Positions 13,123 through 23,519 of a stretch of 64,000 nucleotides of DNA are shown one piece after another. The notes below the pieces were generated by a model. The model did no database searches. It was not told where the DNA came from and saw only the letters and a program-made list of their open reading frames with translations. The first letter of the stretch is position 1. The number at the start of each line of letters is the position of its first letter. The translations under genes and the position numbers were made by a program. Source of the stretch: Syncephalis fuscata (taxonomy: Eukaryota; Zoopagomycota; Zoopagomycetes; Zoopagales; Piptocephalidaceae); the NCBI GenBank assembly GCA_025786725.1, contig JAHLTZ010000034.1:124001-188000 (forward strand), in the 5' to 3' direction.

Positions 13123-13543
13123 ATGACGGTAACGGCCGGTGGTGTGATCAAAACACGATTGGGTGCGTTAGCTCAATTAACGGCCCGTGTGTTTGGACAT
13201 GTGTATAATCCAACTGGCGTGCGTACTGGCAACAAGATTCTACGCCAACGATTAATTGGTCCCGCTATTACATCGTATTATCCGGCTAATTTTGGTCGAG
13301 AAATTCGTGTCTTAAAGGATGTAACGCAGAAATTTCCTGAACTGGACCTGGAGAATATGGCTGAAGAGGAGCGATTAGACGAAGTAGAGCGTCGTCGTCG
13401 TCGTGGTAAAGGACCGCCTAAGAAGGGTAAGTAGCCAGTATGGTCTATAACTAAGTAGACAATAACAATTAATTATTAACAATCTATAATTTAATTCAAT
13501 AGGTCAAGGCAAACGGGCAAAACTCGGCAAGAAAAAGAAATAA
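13123..13543 (+). CDS. RSM27: Mitochondrial small ribosomal subunit protein mS33
   Basis: mS33 (MRPS33/Rsm27) belongs to the mitoribosome small-subunit head. Two exons (13123-13426, 13503-13543), 114 aa. Matches to fungal Rsm27 run the whole length: LAQLTARVFGHVYNPTGVRT, GNKILRQRLIGPAITSYY and the basic tail RRRRRGKGPPKKGQGKRAK. An upstream in-frame ATG at 13042 would add 27 residues read from the pyrimidine tract; I prefer 13123 because family alignment begins there. The GT-AG intron (13427-13502) lies within the Lys-rich tail. Confidence 0.93.
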
Positions 13544-13921
13544 ACTTATTCTGATAGTGATAGTAGCAATAGTAATAATTATATACGAAGACTCAATAAA
13601 TAGGACACCATTTACTATTAAACAGATGGGTTTAGATACGGAAAGATAGACGGAGGATGATTTTATATACAAATAGATTGTACAATGTTTATTTAAAGCT
13701 AATTGAAGAACAAATAGTTATAATATAAAATAGTAATTAATAATGAATTAATAAAATACAAAATATTTGTATTAAATAGATTATAAAGTATTAGCAAGTT
13801 ATTTATAAATAATTATACTTTAAACATAGGCGACAGATCTATACAGTGTTTAATATTTTTGAATTCAAATAAATGGTTAAGTAACATCATTTATTTATAT
13901 TTATCTTTCAAATTAAACACC
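13544..13921. other. Intergenic, no gene seen
   Basis: Very AT-rich spacer between two plus-strand genes. It has AATAAA-type signals near 13595 and the upstream region of the ribokinase gene. Confidence 0.6.
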
Positions 13922-15200
13922 ATGTCCCGTGTACTAAGCTTTGGTTCAATTAACATTGATGAATTCTACTTTGTTTCAAAGATTGCCGTGCCAGGTCAGA
14001 CGGTAAAGTCAACACATCGAGCAAGACTTGCTGGCGGTAAAGGTAAGCTAGCTAGTTAGTTAGTTAGTTGTAGTTGTAGTAGTAGTTACCACTATTAGCT
14101 ACTGACAACAATCTTTATAGGTGCTAATCAAGCTGTTGCACTGGCCAAGGTATAACTTGAGTAAACAACTAGTAACCTATTACTAACGGTTAATATTGTC
14201 ATCACTTAACTAGGCTGGTGCCAATGCTTATGCGGCAGGAAAGATAGGCTCTGACGGTGTATGGCTACGAGACGGGATGGAAAGGTTCGGTGTAAATGTT
14301 ACATCCATTCTAGTTGATAATAATATGGCAAGTGTTTATAGTTATGAAGAATAAAATAGTAATTTATTAACAACAAATGAATAGTCAACTGGGCGTGCAA
14401 TAATTCAATCAAGTGTAGAAGACGGTGAAAATGCCATTATTCTATTTGCCGGCACTAATGGAACAGTCGATGCTACAGAAGTTGCCGGTGTGCTTGATGG
14501 TATTATTCCAACTGAAGGTGGTCAGCTATTCAAAGCAGGCGATTGGCTATTGCTCCAGAATGAAATGAGTTCAGCTGGACATGCACTTGCTTTAGCTAAA
14601 CAGCGTGGTAATTATAGTGTTATATTAAAGTGTATTACATTATTTACATTTATAATTAATAGGCATGGTTACCGTATTCAATCCCGCACCCATGTCCGAT
14701 AATGTATTATCGGAATACGATTTGAATTTGGTAGACATTTGTATTGTTAATGAAACGGAAGCTATTCATTTATTACGTTTACTAAATGAAACAACTGCCG
14801 ATTCATTAGCAACATCTCTTTCTCCAGCAGAGTTAGTAAATAAGCTATTAGCTCGTTTTCCTACTTTGGCTGGAGTAATTGTAACGCTAGGATCAGATGG
14901 ACTTGTGGCTAAATTCCATACGACAGCAACGACAGATAATTCATCGATGGATCTTATTCAAGTAGCTGCTTGTCCAATTAGGGATAAAGTGGTCGACACC
15001 ACTGGTGCTGGTGATACGTTTATTGGCTATTTAGTGACGGGTTTGAGCGAGCATGGCTGGCGACCAGATCAACCATTGGCGCGTGAAGTGATGGAATCGG
15101 TACTGCGTCGAGCAAGTATGGCTTCGGATTGGCAATTCAAACACATGGTGCTATGGAAAGTATTCCAACTCGTGAACAAGTTAATAAGGCACTAGGATAA
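13922..15200 (+). CDS. RBK1: Ribokinase
   Basis: PfkB-family kinase making ribose-5-phosphate from ribose and ATP. Exons 13922-14042, 14121-14149, 14214-14327, 14385-14607, 14663-15200 give 341 aa. Motifs: N-terminal GSINIDEF, substrate loop ARLAGGKGANQAVALAK, STGRAIIQ, NPAPM, NETEA, and the ATP/catalytic signature VVDTTGAGDTFIGYL with the general-base Asp. Intron 3 begins GCAAGT (GC-AG). Near 15130 the uncorrected frame drifts into a nonsense tail ending at 15195. Restoring one G (TCGGAT to TCGGGAT) gives the canonical ribokinase C-terminus SIPTREQV and a stop at 15198-15200, which I take as correct. Confidence 0.93.
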
Positions 15201-15254
15201 ATAAACTATTGATTGTTTATTGCTATAATAATAATAATGTAATATAATGTATCA

Positions 15255-17825
15255 TTAAATATCTAGTAAATGATACTGTTTTAACGAGGCTAGTATCTGT
15301 GCAACACATTGTAGTAGTGGTGGATGTTGGCTCGTTTTGACTGTCTCGATTAGCGAGGGAACTGCTTTAGCTTGCACTACTTGTGCAGCCGCTGCTTTAT
15401 CTAACGCTACAATGTTGCGTAGACACTCAGCACCACGATGTTGTAATCCATCGTCAGTTTCAGTGAGTAGTGCTACGAGACGCGTCACACTTTGTTTACC
15501 ATTTAAAATGGCTCGTGCTCCTTGGGGCCAGGCCGAAAGAATAGCCAATGCACCGGCAGCAGCACTTCTAGTCGCCGTATCCTCAGCATCCGCCAATGCT
15601 ACCAATAGCTTAATACGCTCAGTTGATGCCGAATAAAGTTGACCCACGGCCGGATACATCATCAAGTTGCATATAAGTTCGGTGGCCGCTCTTTGTACGA
15701 GTGTAATACGCGAAAACTGTAAAGTACTGGCTGCTTCCACTCCTTGCGTATCCACAATGCGTTGGGCTATTTGACTATCTTCAGATACCGAAGCCAGATT
15801 CGTTAGTGCTAATAAACACTCAAATTGCCGTAATGCCGGCTGTTCCTGATCGGCACATATACGCACAAAGGGCCGTACCAGCTCTTTGGCCAATTCACCG
15901 GGAAATCCAATTCTTGGATCCACTGTAATGGCTAGTTTAGCCAATGCTTGAGTAGCCAGTTCTGCATAAGGAACATAAGGCTGCGATGCTGGATCGGCAT
16001 CATTATTCACGGCCCTACCTGGTATAGGTATACGCTCGGTTGCTAATGATAACAATATACGAACACCACCCCGCTGGATTACAGTGCCGCGATGTGTTTT
16101 ATCGGTTACAATACTTAGTAAACAGCGGGTTGCTGATCCACGTACGGCTTGACTAGTATGTTTGGCCAGTTTCAATATAACCGATAACATATCTTCTTTT
16201 AATAAACGAGCTGTTCGCTGTTCCACCTGTTTATCGTCATCTAGTGGATTATCAACAATCTGTGCTGCTTCCTTGGCCTTTTTAGATGGATTTTTGGTGT
16301 AGACTGTGCCATAGCTCGTAACTTTCTTAATTGCCTCTGCTCTTCCGTTAATTCTGGTCGATAAGACATAACATTTTCTAAGATAGATATAACACCATAG
16401 CTCATACCACTATCCTTAAGCGTTGTATTATTTAATTGATTTGCAGCATTTGGTGTTACTGCTGGTACAATAAGTGTATTTAATCCTTTGAGCAGTGCCG
16501 TATCTTTGCTAATCTGTTCTTTTACCGTTGGATCTAATGAGAAATAAGTTAGGCCTTCAACGGCACGAGCGTTAATTGTTCCATCTTCACTTGGTTGGTG
16601 TAATGCTTGATAAAAAACTTGAACAAGAATAGCGCGATGAGCTGTATCTGTAGTTGACCCGTTATCCGATGGTGCATGAGCTATTTTTGTTAATGCAACG
16701 GCTGCGGCAATCCGCATTGGCACCGAATTAACTTCTCTTAACCGAGCGAGTAAATAAGAACGACATCGAACAGCAATAATAGAACGACATGCTTTATCGT
16801 CACAGGCATACGATAGTGTTTCGGTAAGTGCTAATTGAGCTTCAAATGCTTCGTAGTCGGCCAATTCAGTTGTATCGGCCAATTTCTCAGCGCCCTCCGA
16901 ACCAAGAGCAGCTATAGCCAACGATGAATCAATTTGGAATAGTGCACAAAGAACACGGAAGCCAGCCACCCGAGTAGTAATCTGTTCATGTTCTATCCAA
17001 TGTTCAATTAGCGCTGTACATTGTTTTTCCATTGCTGTACGCAAAGGATTGGCTGGTGAGTTTTTCTGTTGTGCCATTTGACTATTTTCATTTAATTTGG
17101 CCAGTAAAAGTAAAGCCAGACCTCGAACACGATTTTGGGTAGCTTCAGCACTGGCCAGTAATAATTGTTCAAATCCGTTAGACTGTACAAATGCTATAGC
17201 CAATTCAATGTTATTCGTATCTGTATAAGTTAATATTCTTAATACTGCTTGCATCGCTTCTGCCCGTATGCCTTCCGGTAGATCTGGTGCTGTACATGGC
17301 TGCAGTGCAACAAGATACTGAACTGATGTTGCCGTATCCGTGATTGAATCTTGAATAACTGTTAATAGTCGTGTAGCAATGTTCATCGATAATTCAGCCA
17401 GCTGTTGTATTTTGCAATAATTGCGCTGTTTTGATCCTTCTCGCTGCTTTTACACCGACTTATTAGTATTGGTACCGCTTGTAATAGTTGTTTGATCATA
17501 GCCACATCCACTGAAGATGCAATAACCTTTAGTAAATCTTGAATTTCATTATCCGGATTGCCAATCAATATAACTAAACACTTTGCAAACTGTATTCTAT
17601 TATCGACTGTTCCAGCAAGTTGTGCTAATAGTTCGCCACCAACGGCTGCGGTAATTGATGTTGCAATAGCGTTGGCTTGAATTAAATCAATCCGCTTTGT
17701 TTTACTTTCTTGGCCAGTAGCAATGCTAATAAAGCGATTGTAAACTCGCTCGCATCTTTGCCTGATACTGCCGTTTCTTTAAGCAGGTCAATATCACTTT
17801 TCTCCTCGTTAAGGTTGGTGTCCAT
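15255..17825 (-). CDS. SHE4: UNC-45/She4 myosin chaperone
   Basis: Armadillo-repeat chaperone that folds and stabilises myosin heads with Hsp90. The coding strand is continuous without introns but needs three single bases restored (near 17700, 17412 and 16291-16315) to join its four ORF pieces; with them the length is 857 aa. Fungal UNC-45 is about 800 aa, so size fits. Signatures: TEEQRQLRKLRA, NPLDDDKQVE, ARLLKEDMLSVILKLAKH and AAAGALAILSAWPQGARAI. The final ARM repeats match the UCS domain. No N-terminal TPR domain is visible, as in yeast She4. The in-frame ATG at 17871-17873 is an alternative start. Three defects in one gene would normally suggest a pseudogene, but the same error type recurs in other conserved genes here. 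Confidence 0.85.
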
Positions 17826-18161
17826 GTTGTAACTAGTTGAATATCGCTTATAGCTGTCCAAGTATGAAGGCACTTTTGGCGATGTTCAAGTTGAATATAC
17901 ACTACCAGTACGCCTTTATAGCTATTGTGCTTGCTTAATTCAACAAAATAAAAACAATTTACAAGGAATAGCTTGCTATCGACAGTACACGAACAACACA
18001 CTATAGACTAGAGTCAACCAGCTGTATTCTCACGTGATATACGTAATTATATTCAATGGATAATCCAGTTTTATTATTTATTGCAATAAAGCTTATTACT
18101 TGACCTGCATTCCTACGACGTAGCTGACGCCTGTGTAGCTAGTAGTGCTAGTAACGATAGT
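17826..18161. promoter_or_regulatory. Divergent promoter region between UNC-45 and the RT-like gene
   Basis: About 335 bases between two divergently transcribed starts, so both promoters should lie here. No clear TATA box or named site was recognised. Confidence 0.4.
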
Positions 18162-19894
18162 ATGGCTATTCATCATTTTGTAGAATACTCGCGTATTTTT
18201 AAAAAGCATAGCATTCCCTTGGGATTGCGTCCCAGTTCTATGATATGTGGTAATTCTTTGCTTCGTAAGATAAATCAAACTTTATTTGCAGCTAGATCTG
18301 TAGATACGATGATGCAGCGCAAAGTACGCACGCCTGGTTGCGACGGCGTTGGAATCAAAGACATAACAAAAATTATTGTAGGACCGGGTACGCGTGGTGC
18401 AGGCAAACGCTCGATGGAGACGCGAAGACTGGCCAAGACGAGGGAGTTACCGATCTTGCCGGTGCCTCCATTCCAGGGCCGACCGATAAAAGACTTTCAA
18501 GATCTAGTTGAAGGTATGCAAAGTGCGATAAGAACGGGTGAATATAAGGCCGACTTTTTACTGCCTCGGGGCTGGGACCAGCGCTGGTATGCGACAAGAC
18601 AGCGTAAAGCCGCCGCCGCCGCCAACGAAGCGTTTAATAATGAACAACAATTAACACAGCTCGATATTGATGAACACAACATTTTGGATCACGCTTCTGC
18701 ATTACATGAAATACAGAATAGTCAGCTTGATACAGAATTGGATGAAAATGAAATAATTGACTATGATGAACCGGATTATTATCAAAATGAGCCATTAGCT
18801 GCTCAGCATACTGCATTATTGAAAGAAAACGACGATAATAGCAAATTAGTACCAGGTTATGGCGACGAAAGTTATCAATTTAAAACAAAGTCTTGGGAGG
18901 AACGGCCTTATTTAGGTGTATCAACCATGTACGATCGCTGTATGGATCAGTATTGCTTTGATTTGATAATGGCTACACTTCCATTAGACTATTTATACGA
19001 GGCGGGTAATCATAATCTACCATTAAGATCAATACGTACAGCACATATGGCAATTGCCAAACACGTTGAAGGCATGCAAGCAGATCTTCTAGCGACCCAG
19101 TCTTTCACTTCATCTGCAGGTAGTGTAGCCAGTCCACAAATACCCATTCCTGTATTGCTGGAAATTGATATGTTACGCTTACGAGATCATGTGCCACGTG
19201 AAAAGATAATACAACTATTTACAGAATCGTCTACTTCATTTTATGGCACTACACTATCGCACAATTTAATTAATGTAATATCAAGTCTAGTACATCGTCA
19301 AGTAAAGGGCGATGTTCTACCGCGTCGATTGGGTCTGGCACCGAATAACACGCTATCAAATCTATTAAGCAATGTTTATCTTTATCCATTGGATGCGTTT
19401 CTTATTTCACGCGGCTATCGAATTGTACGCTATCTAGATCGTATTGCACTGGTACTACCCAGTATGGAGTCAGCCATACATATTAGCCGCGATATTGTAT
19501 TCTTTGCCGAGGGTGAACTCGGAGTACCGGCTTCATTGCATCGTACTCAACTGGTTGAGCCAGGTCAACGAGGCAATATACTAATGCACGATGTTGAAAT
19601 CAATCCAGCTACTGGCAAATATCATTACTATATTCCAGAACCGCAAGCAAGTCGACTTGATAAACTAGCTAAGCAGCTATTTACACTTTTACATGATGCA
19701 TCCGCTCATAGAGAATCTAAGGAAGTGGATCAATGTGTACGACAGATTCTTGGCTGTATTATTATCTACACAACTGCCGATTCAACCTTTCCATCGGTAT
19801 CACGGATTAGCAAACTTTATCGACAGGGTCGGATGACAAAGATGGCATTATTGACGAAATATTAGCATGGAAGTCAATTCCTGGTACAGGATAA
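18162..19894 (+). CDS. Nuclear group II intron reverse-transcriptase/maturase-like protein, degenerate active site
   Basis: Intronless, 577 aa if one base is restored near 19818 (tail then ends GTG*; uncorrected stop 19863-19865). The order of blocks follows group II intron RTs: TPGCDGVGI (about 58-65), a thumb-side helix LVEGMQSAIRTGEY, RPYLGVSTMYDRCMDQYC (249-265, cf. RPLGIPT..DR), the 'GFRPGRS' region, VLLEIDMLRLRDHVPREKII (331-350, first catalytic Asp kept), LGLAPNNTLSNLLSNVYLYP (390-409, usually G-PQG-SPLLANIYL), and IVRYLDRIALV where YADD is expected, so the second Asp of the pair is Arg. A short X-like stretch follows; no endonuclease domain. An acidic insertion fills about 150-245. 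The basic N-terminus could target mitochondria. Likely a host-domesticated splicing factor like plant nMATs (inference). Confidence 0.75.
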
Positions 19895-19916
19895 GATGTA
19901 ATGCAACAATTTATTG

Positions 19917-21107
19917 TTAAAGTTTTGCATATACCGGTTTGCGTTTCTCAAGACTTGATAGAACACCTTCTTTCAAATCCTAATTAATAATAATATTAGC
20001 ATAATTATCGTTGTAATAAATAGTGAATTAGCTTACATTGGATTGTAGCATAGCAGCGTTCCATGTTACAGTGTAGGCTAGACCCTCATCGACCGTATGA
20101 TCGCGCGAGTAGTTGAGTAGATGTCTAGAAAATTAAATGTGTAAGTATGGTTCTGAAGATCCATTGATCACTTACTTTGTGCCAAGTGTAGCAATAGGCG
20201 ATTTACTAGCGATAGTATTGGCCAATGCAGTAGCATGTTCTAATTATTTGATGGTGAATGTCAGTATTTTAGTCACGAATTAATTAGCTATACAATGAGG
20301 GATGCCTACCCAATAATGTCTCGCGTGTTTCAAATACACGGCTAACCAGCCCATATTTTAGTGCTTCTTCAGAAGGAACAGAACGTGCTGTTAAACAGAT
20401 CTCTCGGCCCAGCTATCGTTGCCGACGACCTTGGGTAGGCGTTGAAGGGTGCCGACATCGGCGGCCATGCCAATATCGACCTCTTTAACGTTGAAATAAG
20501 CATCTTTGCTACAGTAGCGAACATCGCAAGCAGTAGTTAAATCAACGCCGGCACCAATACACGCTCCATGAATAGCAGCAATGACAGGACGATCACATTT
20601 CTCTACTGCAGTAATGGCATTTTGCCAATCCTACATTAATAAATTAACGAATACAAGATGGACAAGAATGAATAGTGTGTCATTGATGAAATAAACAATG
20701 CCTACCGAGATGGCTTTGCGTAGATGAAAGGCGGTACGGGCTGGATCATCATGTTCTGACACTAGACTTATTGCTTCTTGCACTAGCAAATAAAACATTA
20801 ATTAAATACTTGTTAATTTGTATTCAAATAATACGTACAATCTAGACCGGCAGTAAATATTTTACCATTGGCCGATAGAACAACTGCACGCGTATCCACA
20901 TCATGCGCCACAGCGTTGAAACAATCGACAATCTTGCCAAAGTCTAGTGTAATATCGATGGTTATTTCAGGTGCCAATAGCGTAGAAACCATCGACTTAC
21001 TGGCTGTTAAAAGCGTTGAGTCGTTCAGGACGATTTAACTGAACGTGGAGGACGTGGCTGCCAATACGGCTAGCTTTAATGTGTCTCAAACCAGCGTAGA
21101 GTGACAT
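19917..21107 (-). CDS. ECH1: Peroxisomal delta3,5-delta2,4-dienoyl-CoA isomerase (ECH1/DCI1-like)
   Basis: Crotonase-fold enzyme that rearranges 3,5-dienoyl-CoA during beta-oxidation of unsaturated fatty acids. Seven exons: 21001-21107, 20839-20943, 20706-20782, 20310-20630, 20176-20239, 20037-20124, 19917-19979. LNRPERLNAFNS, DVDTRAVVLSANGKIFTAG and HGACIGAGVDLTTACDVRYC are diagnostic. KEVDIGMAADVGTLQRLP carries the Asp/Glu pair that separates ECH1 from plain hydratases. The protein ends AKL, a PTS1 peroxisomal signal. Exon 4 needs one base (C near 20408) to read SWAREICLTARSV. The exon 1-2 junction is one base out of phase, so that border or one base there is wrong. The gene converges on the RT-like gene, 22 bases apart. 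Confidence 0.88.
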
Positions 21108-21733
21108 GGTAGCCGTAGAGATAGATGTTGGTTGATTATTGTGTTGTTAATATTGACAATAGTGTCGGCTGCTAGACGAATAAGCTAAAGACTTGACACT
21201 GGAAAGAAGAAAGAAGTTAAACAAAGTGGTATATAGAATGATAGTAATAAATATGGATAGTAAGTGACGGTACATCCAAAGTACAGCCAGCCAATCATTG
21301 ATGGTAACAGTTGCAAGTAACGGCAAGTTGTGTTTTATTTGCCGTTGAAGCTACGACCAGCTAAATGGTTGTAACTAATGATGGACGCGTGTATAATTAT
21401 AACATGCGACTCCCACGTGCTCTTACAGCTTGGCTGTCACAAGGGCAAGTGAATGAATAATAGAGCGGGAATAATAGACTAATAATAATTGTTTATTTAA
21501 TAATATGGTAACATTCAATACGACGCCGTTTAGTTAGAGATGATAGATGGTCATAAAACGTTAAAGTGTTAAAACTATTTACTAGTAATTGCAAAATTAG
21601 TGGTATTTAAAGATCAGTTCAATTGTATTTATTGGCTGGGCCATGACTTTTGGCGATTATCAAAATCACACTACTCATTCTCCTATTACTACACACACAT
21701 TCATACTACTTGTATTCGCACTGCTTATTTATA
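21108..21733. other. Divergent intergenic region
   Basis: Lies between the ECH1 start (minus) and the SPT small-subunit start (plus), so it should hold both promoters. No recognisable element beyond AT-rich stretches; a short ORF overlapping the 3' part (21650 on) is a different frame of the next gene. Confidence 0.5.
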
Positions 21734-21999
21734 ATGGTAGATACTATTTACAAAAAAGCCTCCCTTCAGTATTACCGATGGGAGTTGACCACGGCAATCT
21801 ATATGCTTGAGCCTTGGGAGAAGATTATCGTCAGTAAGTAGAGGGTGGATAGGCTAGGCGACTATCATCTTACAAGCTACCTTTAGATTCGTTGTTTATT
21901 GCGCTACTTACCTTGGCCATCTACGCGTGTATTACTTATTTGCCAAACTCTATCGTATATACGTTTGAGAGAGTGGCTGCCTATATCCACGAGGCTTGA
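21734..21999 (+). CDS. SPTSSA: Small subunit of serine palmitoyltransferase (SPTSSA-like)
   Basis: Activates the serine palmitoyltransferase heterodimer, the first step of sphingolipid synthesis, in the ER membrane. Two exons (21734-21833, 21887-21999) give 70 aa. The family motif is exact: YYRWELTTAIYMLEPWEKII, then across the intron NSLFIALLTLAIYACITYLP, i.e. the YmLEPWE motif followed by one membrane helix. Length matches animal SPTSSA/B (about 70 aa). Short conventional ORF searches would miss it because the match is split by a 53-nt intron. It resembles the animal/plant ssSPT more than yeast Tsc3. Confidence 0.92.
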
Positions 22000-22646
22000 T
22001 TGCTGGTGTTGGATAATATTATGAACTGATACAGAATGGAGTTGCACTATTTTAATAAATGTTGTTGGGTTGTTTTTTAACATAAAGCTGTATTGAAATA
22101 ATAGGCAGGCAATCTGATAGAATAGACAAAGAAAGTATATAAAATACAGCGCGTATCACTGTGCTAGCCTAACTCATGAACATGACTTATGGCCATTGAT
22201 AAATATACTAATTTATTTGTCAGCTATCACTCTATATATTGCATACTGCGCAATACTGGTGCAATTATTAATGATTATTAGATATATAGATATGTATATA
22301 CAAGAATGATAAAAGACCTCAAGTTAGTTATTATTATTTATAATAATTGGATGTTGTGGGTTTAAAATAATAATTAATAATCGATATAAAAATAATATTA
22401 GCAGGATTTGGTAGCTATTAAACATGAGAAAATTGAACAATATAGCAAAATGTCGCTAATCACCGCCACCTATCTATTTATAAATTAAAACTTCGACATT
22501 TAAATATCCGCGCAGTATTTTGTTAATATATATATCGTTTTATTTAAATCTCTTGATTTCGTTTGTTCGATATAGTGCCTAGTATACTAGTGTCAAATAA
22601 AAACAATATAAAAACGAACACCATAAGAATAATTTTAAACTACAAA
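22000..22646. other. Intergenic, convergent; no gene seen
   Basis: AT-rich DNA between two convergent 3' ends; contains polyadenylation-like AATAAA signals (for example near 22051) and nothing else recognisable. Confidence 0.6.
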
Positions 22647-23519
22647 CTATTCATGGGCAGGTATTATTAGTAAAGCTGCCCAGAAAATTAAAGATAGAAT
22701 AAAGCCAATTGCCGTCATTCGCCATGCAATTTTACGCTGAACTGCCATGATACGTGGCTCCATAATAAGAATAAATGGCCCTTCTTCGTCCAGCCCTTCC
22801 ATGTCCCATTCTGGGCGTTCCGTAACGCCTAACGTGTATCGAATTAAGCATAGTCTGGAAAAGTACGCTGGAAGTAGGAAAAGAGAGCAAGTAATTGGTA
22901 TAAGCGGAATAATACGATACCAACGAGATATCGATATCCAAATAAAGCCACCAGCCATGAGGAGCGACAAGCATAGCGTCACTAATAGTAAAACGACACG
23001 AAGCGTACGTGCACGTGGATGAATATTATAGATCACTTCTTGCGTAAAACGTGCTGCTTCCGGTGTTAGTCGGCGGTAGGCGTCTTCCAGCGCTGGTAGA
23101 AACACATCAGGATGTGTTGTTGATGCTGCGGCTGTTTGCACCGCTTCGACAGCTATATCCGAGAACAGTGCGCCTGTCATATAGTGTGCAACGGCCGAGT
23201 CGACTTCATTTCGATAAGGGTGTTGCGACGAATGTTCTGGATGATAGGCAATGGGAGAAGCTGTTGCGCGCGGTGGATAGGCCGCGTGTAGATCACTTGT
23301 TGGCGCTGGCGACCAAATACGTTCCTCGTCCGGCAAGGTGTTATAGTAGCCGCGGTAGGTATTAAGCCAATCGTAAAAGTTAACAAGCGGGACATGTTCG
23401 TTATATCGGTGGCTAGGTGTTTGATAGCTGAGATACGCTAGAAATTCGCGATGGGATATTGGTGCCTTTGTACGGCCTTCGAGGATAGCCTGGAGGCGGT
23501 CGCGTGCGTTTTCCGCCAT
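22647..23519 (-). CDS. RGS-domain protein with C-terminal membrane segments (RAX1-like)
   Basis: Single exon, 290 aa. Residues about 8-165 look like an RGS fold: REFLAYLSYQTPSHRYNEHV and NFYDWLNTYRGYYNTL at the start, and FLPALEDAYRRLTPEAARFT at the end. Three hydrophobic segments follow (about 173-197, 201-222 and 268-287). This domain order is that of the fungal RAX1/RgsB group, which works in polarity or G-protein signalling at the plasma membrane. Start is the only ATG before the domain. GC content is a little higher than its neighbours. The exact subfamily is inferred from architecture. Confidence 0.65.
   Translation of the reverse strand: MAENARDRLQAILEGRTKAPISHREFLAYLSYQTPSHRYNEHVPLVNFYDWLNTYRGYYNTLPDEERIWSPAPTSDLHAAYPPRATASPIAYHPEHSSQHPYRNEVDSAVAHYMTGALFSDIAVEAVQTAAASTTHPDVFLPALEDAYRRLTPEAARFTQEVIYNIHPRARTLRVVLLLVTLCLSLLMAGGFIWISISRWYRIIPLIPITCSLFLLPAYFSRLCLIRYTLGVTERPEWDMEGLDEEGPFILIMEPRIMAVQRKIAWRMTAIGFILSLIFWAALLIIPAHE

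Noticed and set aside
18373-18816. Minus ORFs opposite the RT-like gene
   Set aside because: Antisense shadows; the sense frame has a motif series and runs 567 codons open.
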